From Neoceratodus forsteri (lineage: Eukaryota > Chordata > Ceratodontiformes > Ceratodontidae), in contig CM028131.1 in the NCBI GenBank assembly GCA_016271365.2, positions 173,480,501 to 173,544,500 of the forward strand: a stretch of DNA of 64,000 nt. Reading direction: 5' to 3'. Shown in pieces: positions 43,504 to 53,189 of this stretch. The position numbers and the translations under genes are program-made. The notes under the pieces are model-generated. The model saw only the letters and a list, made by a program, of their open reading frames with translations, made no database searches and was not told the DNA's origin. The number at the start of each line of letters is the position of its first letter. Position 1 is the first letter of the stretch.

Positions 43504-43887
43504 ACCATCCCAGTGGCACTGAGGGTTGTGGAGCTGGATGCCACACCTCGCACCACACCAGCGACCCAGGTTCAGGAATGACCTCAGGTCATCAGTGTGC
43601 CAGCACAGGTGAGGGAGGGATGGAGCAGGATCAAGCAGCCTAATGGCAGCTTTCCTCTACTGGGGTGGTTGTTGCCCTCCACATAGTTCCGCTGCTACTG
43701 GGTGGAGGTCTGTTGTCAGTGCAGGCAGGATGGGGTGGCAAGTCGGGATGGTGCCTCAGAACACGACACATGCATGCCTCCCGATGTGCACGTGAGCACC
43801 CAGAGAATGGGGCAGATGAAAAAATGGAGAAAAACACCAGAGAAAAACACAATAGAACAAAAAAAATAGAAAACAGAAAAACAGAAT
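43504..43887 (+). mobile_element. tRNA-headed SINE, copy 5
   Basis: Target duplication AAGATTGT is at 43496-43503 and 43888-43895. The head CCCAGTGGCACTGAGGGTTG and B-box-like region GACCCAGGTTCAGGAATGAC are clear. This is the shortest of the five copies. The tail is A-rich with short interruptions. It inserted into the A-rich end of Tx1-like LINE Y. Confidence 0.85.
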
Positions 43888-44031
43888 AAGATTGTTAAGC
43901 ACCTTCTTCTCACTCTTATGAGGCCACAGCCTGAACCCCATTAAATGGGGAGTGACTTATTAAAAAAAACATCAAAGAAGGGGATAGTGATGATAAACCA
44001 CATATCTTTCTTACTTTCTAATTTCTATATA

Positions 44032-44925
44032 AGCAGATAGAGCGAGAGGTCCTGCTATGCCAGAACCAGTTTTTATGAAAGCGTGCTGTGTAAAAATCGA
44101 GAATGTAAGTTGGTTTACACATTGTGATTTTACACCTATGATATATTTATCTAATGAGTTGTGTGTCGATTCCAGTGAATGCTTATTTTGCCATTTAAAA
44201 AAATCTTTTCTGCAGATAAACTGTGGGGAATTTATGAGGCACACTATTATATTAACAGACTATTGTATCAAAGCTGGAAGGAAAATATTGTTTATTTGGG
44301 TACGCGAATGTGAATTTAAGCAAAGATAGTGTGAATATTGTTAAAAAGATTAGCATATATTTCATTACAGAACTTCAAGACAGTATCCTTATTATATTTG
44401 TTATAAGAATATATATTAGTGGGATCAAATTTAATTTCAAGAGATGTTAAGACAGATAACATGTGAGTTATGATGTTATGAGCTATGAAGTTATACTAAT
44501 GGTTTTAATATACGGTCTATACATAACATGGAACTTTATAAATGCCCAGTTATATATATTTTCTTATTAATGGTAAATATATATATAATTTTTTCCTAGA
44601 AAAACTAAGATCTATGTAGGTCTTGTAAGCTGGATGTACAATGGCATACAGCTTGATGTTTATTTGTTGCGCAACGTCTTCTAGCACTTATGTCATAACA
44701 TAAATTATGATTATTATTTGTGCTATATTAATTATAATAATGGATGAATATTATATATTTTGTAGATATGGTACTGTACTGAAGAAGATTTATCCGAAAC
44801 GTATACTTTGGAACTCTACAGATTTTTTGTGGAGTCCTAGTACTATATCTTTATGTATGAGAATTACAAATATTTCTTTATTCTATAAATTTGGGTGAGT
44901 GGGCCTTTCTTTACCAATCTGTAGC
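44032..44925 (+). repeat. Left terminal repeat of the Penelope-like element
   Basis: Starts AGCAGATAGAGCGAGAGGTCC and runs to the ACCAATCTGTAGC phrase. It matches the right repeat closely apart from scattered substitutions and small indels. It contains a hammerhead-like motif at 44765-44849. Confidence 0.85.
44765..44849 (+). ncRNA. Hammerhead-like ribozyme motif, left terminal repeat
   Basis: A closing stem, GATATGGTACT (44765-44775) with AGTACTATATC (44839-44849), brackets CTGAAGA (44779-44785), CGAAAC (44795-44800) and an internal hairpin (GGAACTCTACA with TGTGGAGTCC). Hammerhead cores need CTGANGA and GAAA, and both are present. Penelope-like terminal repeats are known to carry such ribozymes. 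Stem II is weak and the cleavage-site geometry was not resolved, so activity is doubtful. Confidence 0.5.
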
Positions 44926-45204
44926 TTTCTGATTTTGTGTTAATGATTGGTACTGGCTCCTCCCTTAAATTAGTTTTTCTCTTTTATTGAGGTTGGCTGA
45001 GCAGACCCCTACTACATTTGAGTATTTGGAGCATCAACAGATGTGTGTCCCAGAGGGACACTATTCATGTGCGTACACATGATTTGACATAACCAGGAAG
45101 TTTTGCTTCACCATTTGAACTTCACACACAATCTCTAAAAGTATGGAGGACATATATAACACTGGAACACTAGTACTGCTTTTTTTGGCACCCATTTTAC
45201 AAAT

Positions 45205-46080
45205 TTGGATGTGATCGGAACTTTCAGAGTTACATTTTGTGTGAACATTTTTGATTGGACTGACCATTTAAGGATATTACTACTTTCCTCTTTTGTTGTT
45301 TTGGAATCAGTATGTCATTTTACGATGTTGAAGTTTGACGAATTGGATAAATTGACGGATAAAAGATCCATTCCTTTGTCCATATCTGACACCAATGAAC
45401 AAAGGACTTTGGGAGATTTTAGAACCAATAGGAAATTTAGTGGTACCACTCCCACACATGCTGTTACTAATCAATTTGAAAATCTTAGACAGAAACAAGC
45501 TAAATTAGAGTGGCATGCTTTAACACTAACTCATTATCTCAAACAGAAATGTATCCCAAGGGGACTAAGCATTTTTGTTGAGGCAAACTTGGGATATGTA
45601 GACTTGGATCTTGATATGAAATGGGATGGGGTGAAGAATAGATACTCCACGGATTTTATTTTATTAATCATTGAATCAATTACAAAAGAATTACAGCTAG
45701 TAGAAATTGAAATCACACAATATAATAATGAAATTAAGAGTAAATATACTATGGATGAGTTAACAGATTATTTAGAGAGGGTAAACATTAATTTTAAAGA
45801 GTTTGAGGAAGAATTAAGAGCCACTAAATTACATAAGTTTAAAAAGGATTTGAATGACTACAAAAATAACCAAGTATATTCCTTTTCTAATAAGAAGACT
45901 GGTTATACCAAGACATTCCAGTATAACCTGGACTCTGAATCCTCAGTCATTAGTTCTGGTAGTGAGACAGAGGGTGATGTTCTAGGAATGAGAGGTAGAG
46001 GTTCTCATTTTTTCGGCAGATGTGGATATCGGGGAAAAAGACCTTTCGACAGAGAGGCAGGAGAGGCTACCAATACATGA
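45205..46080 (+). pseudogene. Penelope-like protein, N-terminal domain
   Basis: A 291-codon open frame. A charged region (KFDELDKLTDKRS, LRQKQAKLEWHALTL) precedes LDMKWDGVKNRYSTDF and a long, probably coiled-coil stretch with MDELTDYLERVNINFKEFEE and LHKFKKDLNDYKNNQVYSF. It ends in a Ser/Gly/Arg-rich segment that shifts frame near 46010-46080. This is the region upstream of RT in vertebrate Penelope-like proteins; its function is poorly known. The true start may be an internal ATG such as the one at about 45325 rather than the first codon of the frame. Confidence 0.7.
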
Positions 46081-46245
46081 AGGAAGGCAAAATAGACAAA
46101 ACCATGACAGATTTACAACAATCGGGCCCCTCACATGTCATAGAAAAAGGAATAGGCATCGATATAGGGGGTATAGAAAAAGAAAAGAAAAGAAAACACA
46201 AGAGGTACCATTGGAGGCCAGAACAACTCGATCAACAGTGACGAA

Positions 46246-47368
46246 AATCAATTAGTTTATAATATCTCTAAGAGGGTATTAACTGATACAGAGGTACAAG
46301 TTCTAGGAAAAGGCCTAACTTTCTGTCCACACAATCAAATTAAGGAATTTGAAGTTAAATTAGATCTTAACCGTTTCTTTAGGAAATTTAAACTAAAATA
46401 TTTTTTTGAGTCCCAACCTATAAAAGAACAGAATATACAAGAACAGGAAAAGAGAATCTCCTTGAGTAAGAAATTACATTTAAAATCTAATTTTACTCCA
46501 TCGGTCACACCACATATCATTGAAACTTACACTACATTGGTCAACAAAGATATAGATGAGATTTAAAAAAAGAAAGGAATACAGATAGAAGGAAATGGTT
46601 TAATCTATCTGCACAACAATTCTCAGCATTGCAGAATTTGGAGAATGATAAAAATATAATTATTAAAAATGCAGATAAAGGGGGCGCAGTAGTGATTATG
46701 GATTATGCACAATATCAGTCTATCTGTTTGGAGCTATTACAGGTTAAGGAGAATTATATGTGTTTGGAACAAGATCCAACAAAGGTTGTTTCTGAGTTGG
46801 TACAAGCTTTATTATGTAGTGCCTTTGATGCACAACAAATTACAGAATGGGAAAAAGAATCATTGTTTAGAGCAAATCCTACTATACCTATATTCTATAT
46901 TTTGCCAAAAATCCATAAAAACCTTACAGAACCACCAGGCAGACCTATTGTTGTGGGGATTAATTCCATTTTGAAGCCTTTGTCTATTTTTATTGACCAT
47001 CATATCAAGCCATTTGTAGAACAATTTGAATCATATATTCATGATTCAACTGATGTTATAGCTATTATAGATAATTTTAATAATAGTGAGGTAGATATAT
47101 GACAATGCATACTGGTGACATGGGATGTGAAGGATCTGTATACCTCTATTCCGCATAGACAGGGTTGTGAAGTTTTGAAAACATTTTTAGATAGATGCAG
47201 AAATGAAGAGAAACCATCTAATGAAGTGATTGTGAAATGGGCAGAGACAGTGCTAAGTCAGAACTATTTTCATTTTGAGAAATATTTTTATTTACAAATT
47301 AAAGAAACAGCCATGGGTTTGAGTATGACGCCATCATATGCCAATATTTTTATGGGACATTTTGAGAA

Positions 47369-47408
<40 letters not shown>

Positions 47409-47822
47409 AATCAGAATATTTTTAAGGAGAAATTGAGACTTTGGAAATGTTTTATAGACGATATTCTTGTATTATGGACGGGAACTGTTGAAGAGTTGTA
47501 CATTTCTGAACAATACCTGAATAATTGTATAGATCATTTGGTCTTTACCATGAATTTCAGTACTGAACAGATTCCCTATTTAGATCTGTTGCTTTATAAA
47601 TATGAGGATAGGTTAATGACCAAACTTTACCGTAAGAATACTGATAAAAATTCAATCTTACATGCCCAGAGCTTCCACCCTAAAAAATTGATAGAATCCA
47701 TTCCATATGGACAATTGATTCGAGCAAAATGCAATTGTACCCAAATATCAGAATTTGAAAAGGAGCAGGCAATTATTACAGAGAGATTGAGAGTTAGAGG
47801 TTATAAACAGGAAATATTATAA
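46246..47822 (+). pseudogene. Penelope-like reverse transcriptase
   Basis: RT landmarks in order: KRVLTDTEVQVLGKGLTFCP (about 46270-46330), NADKGGAVVIMDYAQYQ (about 46668-46718), FYILPKIHKN and PGRPIVVGINS (about 46890-46970), TWDVKDLYTSIPH (47115-47155), MGLSMTPSYANIFM (about 47313-47355), KCFIDDILVLW (about 47446-47478) and YLDLLLY (about 47577-47600). The catalytic block is FIDD where YIDD is usual; both aspartates remain. A frameshift near 46566-46630 and an in-frame TGA at 47100-47102 interrupt it. Confidence 0.85.
47371..47405 (+). repeat. (TA)n microsatellite inside the RT coding region
   Basis: About 17 TA units lie in frame directly after the MGLSMTPSYANIFM block, encoding alternating Tyr-Ile. 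The frame stays open through it. It falls between two catalytic RT blocks. Confidence 0.9.
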
Positions 47823-48573
47823 GTTGTGGAACAATGAATTAGGACAAGAGACAGGAATTATTTACTAGCACCCTGCACTAGGGAACAGGTAGACAGAGAG
47901 AAAATTGTTTTTTTCAACTGTTTATAATGATGCATTTTTTGCTATGAAGAAGATTATTAATAGACACTGGCATATTTTACAGGCAACTCCTTTAAGTAAT
48001 CAGATTTTCAGAAATCTACCATTGATTGTACCAAAATGGAATAAGACACTGGGGAATAGATAAATGAGAGCAGAACATAAAATACCAAATATTAGACCTT
48101 TACACTTTCTTAACTTATCTGAAGTTAAGGTAAATTTCCCATGTCATCATTGTATTAATTGTAATAACATGTATAGGATTAAAACTATCAGGAATACGTC
48201 ACGTGATGAGGAAATTACCATTGAAAAATTTGTCAATTGTTCCACTGTTGGTGTTGTTTATGCTCTTAAGTGCCCCTTTGATAAGATATATATTGGGAAA
48301 ACTGAAAGGTCATTAAAAACTCGAATAACGGAGCATAAGAGTGACATTAGGAGATGAGATATTGCTTCCTCTGTGGCAAGACACTTTCTAGAGCAGGGAC
48401 ATCAATTACCACAACTTAGATTTTTTGATATTAAAAAAGTACTTCCTATTTCGAGGGGTGGAGACTATAAAAGTGAAATATTAACTTGTGAGGCTTATTA
48501 TATTGATAGATTTGAAGCTACCAATCCAAGATATGGATTGAATGATTCAATTGATTGGCAGCCTATTCTGTAA
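47823..48573 (+). pseudogene. Penelope-like linker and GIY-YIG endonuclease
   Basis: After the RT stop, frames give a HWHIL block and IVPKWNKTLGNR (about 47968-48060), then a Cys/His cluster FPCHHCINC (about 48140-48165). The GIY-YIG nuclease follows: VVYALKCPFDKIYIGKTERS (about 48250-48309), then KTRITEHKSDIRR, a stop at 48356-48358, then ARHFLEQGH and CEAYYIDRFEATNP (48373-48573). The Y...YIG core, the Arg and the His/Glu region are present. This nuclease makes the target cut in Penelope-like retrotransposition. Confidence 0.85.
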
Positions 48574-49111
48574 TTATAGATTATATTGATTAGTCTCCTG
48601 TAGAGTTTTCTCCACAGTCCATCTCCCGCTTTCTCCTTGAAATGCACTGGCTGCAATAAATTATTAGATTGTGTTATTTATGTTGAGATTATTGAGAAAT
48701 TGACTGGATTTTGCTATTTATATTAAAATTATTGAGAAATTTGGATCTTGTAAATACTTGATTATATGTTTAGCTGTTTTACTTTAATTTAGGTTGGAGA
48801 ATGTAAGGAGACGAAATATTCTTTATAGTAAAGAATGTATTATATCCAGTTGGAATCAGTCAAGTACTAGTATTCTTTGACTCTTTAATTCCTGACAACA
48901 CTTTTGTTTTTGAGGTGACCGGATATTATATATGTTACGGTATAGACAGGACACCATATAATGTATATGGTGCTGTTATTAAGTGCAGATTGGGCATAAA
49001 GGGAGAATGCTATCACCACGAGAAGCTCTTGTTTTCTGTAGTGATGTGCAAGTCTCCACGCCCGATTCCCTGTCTATTTAAACATAGCACCCAGTTGGTG
49101 CAGCACCTCTA
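48574..49111 (+). other. Penelope-like 3' untranslated segment
   Basis: No coding. It contains GTTGGAGAATGTAAGGAGAC and ATATTCTTTATAGTAAAGAA phrases before the right terminal repeat. The short frame at 48915-49112 has no domain. Confidence 0.55.
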
Positions 49112-50887
49112 GATAAGCAGAGAGAGTGAGAGGTCCTACTATGCCAGAACCAGTTTTTATGAAAGCCTGCTGTTTAGAAATCGAGAATGTAAGTTGGTTT
49201 ACATATTGTGATTTTACACCTATGATATATTTATCTTATGAGTTGTGTGTGGATTCCAGTAAATGCTTATTTTGCGGTTTAAAAAAAATCTTTTCTACAG
49301 ATAAACTGTGGGGAATTTATGAGGCAATTCAATGTTTGACCTGCTCAACCCTGGCTTTATAAATGTATTTAATTATTTTTAGAGGGGCTCCTGGTTGTGA
49401 CCAATATCAACAAATAAATGAAGTCCAGTGTGCCCCCTCAAACTGCCCAAACAGGCCTGTAATGGAGGATTTTTCATCTCTCATATCCAAAATAGGGGCT
49501 CTTACTTATCAAACTTTGACCAAAATGTGAACAAGCCAAACCACTTCGTCAAAGTGGCACCAATTGGTTTGGTCCTGCACTTTAAATAATGTAAAAAGTA
49601 CATTGCAAAGACAATACTCCAGCTTCCTTGTCTCACATTTATAAAGTGCAGTCTGCTAGGAGTGGCTGGGAGCAAATCACTAGGAAAGTAGTCACAGCTT
49701 TCCCCTAATCATAAACCAATTCAATGTATGATCTGCTCACTGGACTTCATTTGTTTGCTGATATTGATCACTAGCAGGAGCCCCTCTAAAAAAAATTAAA
49801 TAAATTTATTAAGCCAGGGTTGAGCAGATCACACACTGAATTGGTTTATGATTAGGGGAAAGCTGTGACTACTTTCCTAGTGATTTGCTCCCAGCCACAC
49901 CTAGCAGACTGCACTTTATAAATGTGAGACAAGGAAGATGGAGTATTGTCTTTCCAAACAGAGAATGAAATGGCAGGACCCTAACTCAGATCAACAAGGT
50001 ACTTTTTACATTGTTTAAAGTATAGGACCAAACCGATTGGGGCCACTTTGATGAAGTGGTTTGGCTTATTCACATTTTGGCCAAAGTTTGATAACTAAGA
50101 GTCCCTATTTGGGATAGGAGAAATGAAAAATCCTCCATTACAGGCCTGGTTGGGCAGTTGGGGGGGGTGCACTGGACTTCATTTGTTTGAATTTATGAGG
50201 CACACGTTTGAATTAACAGCCTATTGTATCAAAGCTGGAAGGAAAATATTGTTTATTTGAGTAACTGAATGTGAATTTATGCAAGGATATTATGAATATT
50301 GTTAAAAAGATTAGCATATATTTCATTACAGAACTTCAAGATAGTATCCTTATATTTTTTATAAGAATATATATTAGTGGTATCAAATTTAATTTCAAGA
50401 GATGTTAAGACAGATAACATGTGAGTTATGATGTTATGAGCTATGAAGTTATACTAATGGTTTTAATATACGGTCTATACATAACCTGGAACTTTATAAA
50501 TGCCCAGTCATATATATTTTCTTATTAATGGTAAATAGGTATAATGTTTTCCTAGAAAAACTAAGATCTATGTAGGTCTTGTAAGTTGGATGTACAATAC
50601 ATACAGACATACAGCTTGATATTTATTTGGTGAGCAACGTCTTCTAGCAGTTATGTGACAACATAAATTATAATTATTATTTATGCTATATTAATTATAA
50701 TAATGGATGAATATTATATATTTTGTAGATATGGTACTGTACTGAACAAGGTTTATCTGAAACATATACTCTGGAACTCAACGGATTTTTTGTGGAGTCC
50801 TAGTACTATATCTTTATGTATTAGAATTAAAAATATTATTTTATTCTAAAAACTTGGGTGAGTGGGCCTTTCTTTACCAATCTGTAG
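49112..50887 (+). repeat. Right terminal repeat of the Penelope-like element, interrupted
   Basis: The sequence from AGATAAGCAGAGAGAGTGAG matches the left repeat up to AATTTATGAGGCA (49314-49326). It resumes after the fold-back element at the duplicated AATTTATGAGGCA (50190-50202) and ends near CAATCTGTAGC. A second hammerhead-like copy is at 50728-50812, with the core changed to CTGAACA and TGAAAC. Confidence 0.85.
49327..50189. mobile_element. Long fold-back element, 863 bp, with 13-bp target duplication
   Basis: It lies between two copies of AATTTATGAGGCA and splits the Penelope right repeat. Two long inverted arms (about 49413-49739 and 49821-50188) are near-perfect reverse complements, e.g. 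CCTAATCATAAACCAATTCA and TGAATTGGTTTATGATTAGG. The segment between them (about 49740-49820) is the reverse complement of the leading segment 49330-49412, giving an A-B-A'-B' layout. No transposase frame was found. Family unknown. Confidence 0.82.
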
Positions 50888-50905
50888 CTTTCTAATTTCT
50901 ATATA

Positions 50906-51234
50906 GCCAATCTGCAGAAGGCATTTATTCAAGAAGCAAAGTATTGGACTCCATGATTGTCTGAATGGACTGAATCAATCCTGCCAACATAGAACTAGGG
51001 AAAATTAGATTTTCACATGACAGAACAGAGCAGTCTACATTGCTGAAAGTCAGGACATGGAAACTTTCACCTGTCACAATATGGTAATATGGCTCGGAAG
51101 CAATTGTATAAACTCATCCAAACATCCTGTTTTTTTAGAGAACATTTATTTCAAAAATTGCCCTCCAAGCTAGGAATCTGTAGCCATCTAACATCAAGTA
51201 AACCATATAATTCCCTCACAGAAGTAGAAATTCA
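50906..51234. other. Unclassified flank of the Penelope-like element
   Basis: AT-rich; no recognised feature. Confidence 0.45.
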
Positions 51235-51260
51235 ATTGTAGAAATGAAAGGAAAAGTGTG

Positions 51261-51333
51261 ACTCTTACTGGGATTTGAACCTAGGGCCTCAGCAATCCAT
51301 GCTTTAGCTCTTAACCAACGGAGCTACGAGAGT
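51261..51333 (-). tRNA. tRNA-like sequence, copy 1 (degenerate)
   Basis: On the minus strand the 73-nt span has TAGCTCCGTTGGTTAAGAGC (A-box and D-arm with a perfect GCTC/GAGC stem) and GGTTCAAATCC (a consensus B-box). The acceptor stem ACTCTCG with TAAGAGT has one mismatch. The anticodon arm is weak (three pairs around a loop reading ATGGATT), so the isotype is not assigned. It is a pseudo-tRNA or tRNA-derived SINE head. Confidence 0.55.
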
Positions 51334-51521
51334 TCAGCCAATTAAGTCCCCTGAGTTTTTCCATGTGAATCACAGATACATTCCTTTCTGGCATTGCAAT
51401 GAGCAACCAGTAAGTCTTTTTACAGACTCAAGTAACTCCTCCTCAATCTCTCCTAAGTGCAGTATATGCAACTGCAAGGCAAATATAGAAATCCTATTGT
51501 AGAAATGAAAGGAAAAGTGTG

Positions 51522-51594
51522 ACTCTCACTGGGATTTGAACCCATGACCTTAGCAATCTGTGCTTTAGCGTTTAACCAACTGAGCTATGAGAGT
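51522..51594 (-). tRNA. tRNA-like sequence, copy 2
   Basis: Minus strand: the acceptor stem ACTCTCA with TGAGAGT is fully paired. TAGCTCAGTTGGTTAAACGC is close to the A-box consensus, and GGGTTCAAATCCC holds the B-box. The D-stem 3' half is altered, and the loop position normally T33 is C, so it is probably not a working tRNA. No CCA is encoded, as expected in eukaryotes. Confidence 0.55.
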
Positions 51595-51680
51595 TCAGCC
51601 AATTAAGGCCCCTGAGTTTTCCCATGTGAATCACACATACATTCCTTTCTGGTGTTGCAATGAGCAACCATGAAGTCTTA

Positions 51681-53180
51681 TTGCTCACAGAAGTAGAACA
51701 TACTTTAGATGAGCAGCCAAGGCTTGGAGTGACAGATTCATTAAAGCACAAGCAACTAGAGGATGAATACTGCCTCAGACCTTATTGCAAAGGAGGTGAC
51801 ACAAACCTCTATTTCATAATTATCCTATCACATAGTAGTCTTGGGCATTTGTCCATCAGAATGGGGCAACTATGACCCCAGCAGGTTGGGAGTATTGTTT
51901 GCTATCATAAAATTTTACATCTGGAAGTCCTGATATGCCTTCTCACTCCAAGGGAAAAAAATATACAATATGGCAAACTACTTAATACAATAATGACGTT
52001 CATATATACGGCCTATCAGAAAGACATGAATTTTTGTGCAAAGGCTAAACTCAATGCATTATAAAAGCACTGTGTCAATGGGATAATATCTTAATTATTT
52101 AGGGGTGTAGAGAATGTGGTGATCCTTTTCATTTGGTTTATTAATTTAGGTGATAGGTGTATTCTTACTAGTATCATGTGGATCACAATTCCTGTAATTT
52201 CTGCACAGGATAGATTATGTTTGTTTCATTTGTTTGACCTGCATCTGTTTTATTTTTGTCTTAATAACAAATTCCCCTGTTCTTCATCGGTGGGACTCAC
52301 CTGGATAGTGTCTGGAGATGGGCAGAAGGGATCTCAGTTTAATGTCTCATTTGAAGGATGGCACCTGAACAGGGCAGCAACCCCCTTGTCCTGCATTACA
52401 ATGATGGTAATGAATACACCCAAGTGCTTGGTGTGGGGCTAAAACCTTTGACCTTATAATTTTCTAATTTGACCTTCTGATTTGTTTTATTTGCAGCCCC
52501 TCCAACAACACACTTTGTTATTTTTTGTTCTTATATTGTACAGTACTGATCAGTTCTGTTTTGACATTCCTGTCCACCAGAGAGAACAGTTCTGGTACCA
52601 TTGCAACTGTGCTAGAAACCAACTATGAATGCTGCGTATTTCTTGAGCTGAGGTAATTCATGTTGTTTCATAAGCAGTGTAGAATAACCTGAAGGTGCAT
52701 CAGAAAATGTTTGTTATCAGCATCACTTAGTGAGTTTAAATGTTACTGACTCTATGCTATGCAGCATCATGCTACACTACAGAGTTTACCTCTAGCTGAT
52801 ATGTGTCACAAAACTGCTACTAGGAAAAAGTATCCAAGCACTGACTTTATTTATCATATGTGTTTGTTCATACTAATACAAGTTTACAAGCAAAATTATA
52901 TTCAGTGTGTTTTAAATGTATATTGTATTGTTCTTTAAAAAATAGTGATTACAGTTATCACTGATGGTCATCAACTTGTAAACCAGTGGCAAACCCCTAT
53001 TTATATGTATTATATTTGACAGGTATGGATAACTGCAATTGGAGTTTAAATTTAAAAAGGTGAAGAATAATAATAAATGTGATCCACTAGAAATTCTATA
53101 TACATGTAATCATACAAAATAAGTGAAGCTAGCTTTTATTGTTTTTCAGTAAACTGTTTATTTTTTGTGACAACTGCTGT
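51681..53180. other. Unclassified stretch before the satellite
   Basis: AT-rich with no credible gene. The frame at 52116-52442 has no recognised domain. A phrase around 52340-52400 (GGCACCTGAACAGGGCAGCA) looks repeat-like, but no second copy was found in the window. Confidence 0.4.
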
Positions 53181-53189
53181 GTCAACTAA

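Larger units (their letters stand above)
44032..50887 (+). mobile_element. Penelope-like element with long direct terminal repeats
   Basis: Long direct repeats (44032-44925 and 49112-50887) flank a coding body (45205-48573). The body holds an N-terminal domain, an RT and a GIY-YIG endonuclease in the order expected of Penelope-like elements. An identical 18-bp direct repeat, CTTTCTAATTTCTATATA, lies just outside both ends (44014-44031 and 50888-50905) and may be the target duplication. The right repeat is split by an 863-bp fold-back element. Frameshifts and stops break the frame, so this copy is inactive. Confidence 0.87.
51235..51680 (-). repeat. Tandem duplication with a tRNA-like segment in each unit
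   Basis: ATTGTAGAAATGAAAGGAAA begins at 51235 and again at 51496, a period of 261 bp. GCAATGAGCAACCA closes the matching part at about 51409 and 51670. Each unit contains a tRNA-like sequence on the minus strand. Confidence 0.85.

Noticed and set aside
51261..51594. Functional tRNA gene pair
   Set aside because: The anticodon arms do not form properly and the sequences lie in a duplicated repeat, so tRNA-like pseudogenes are the safer reading.
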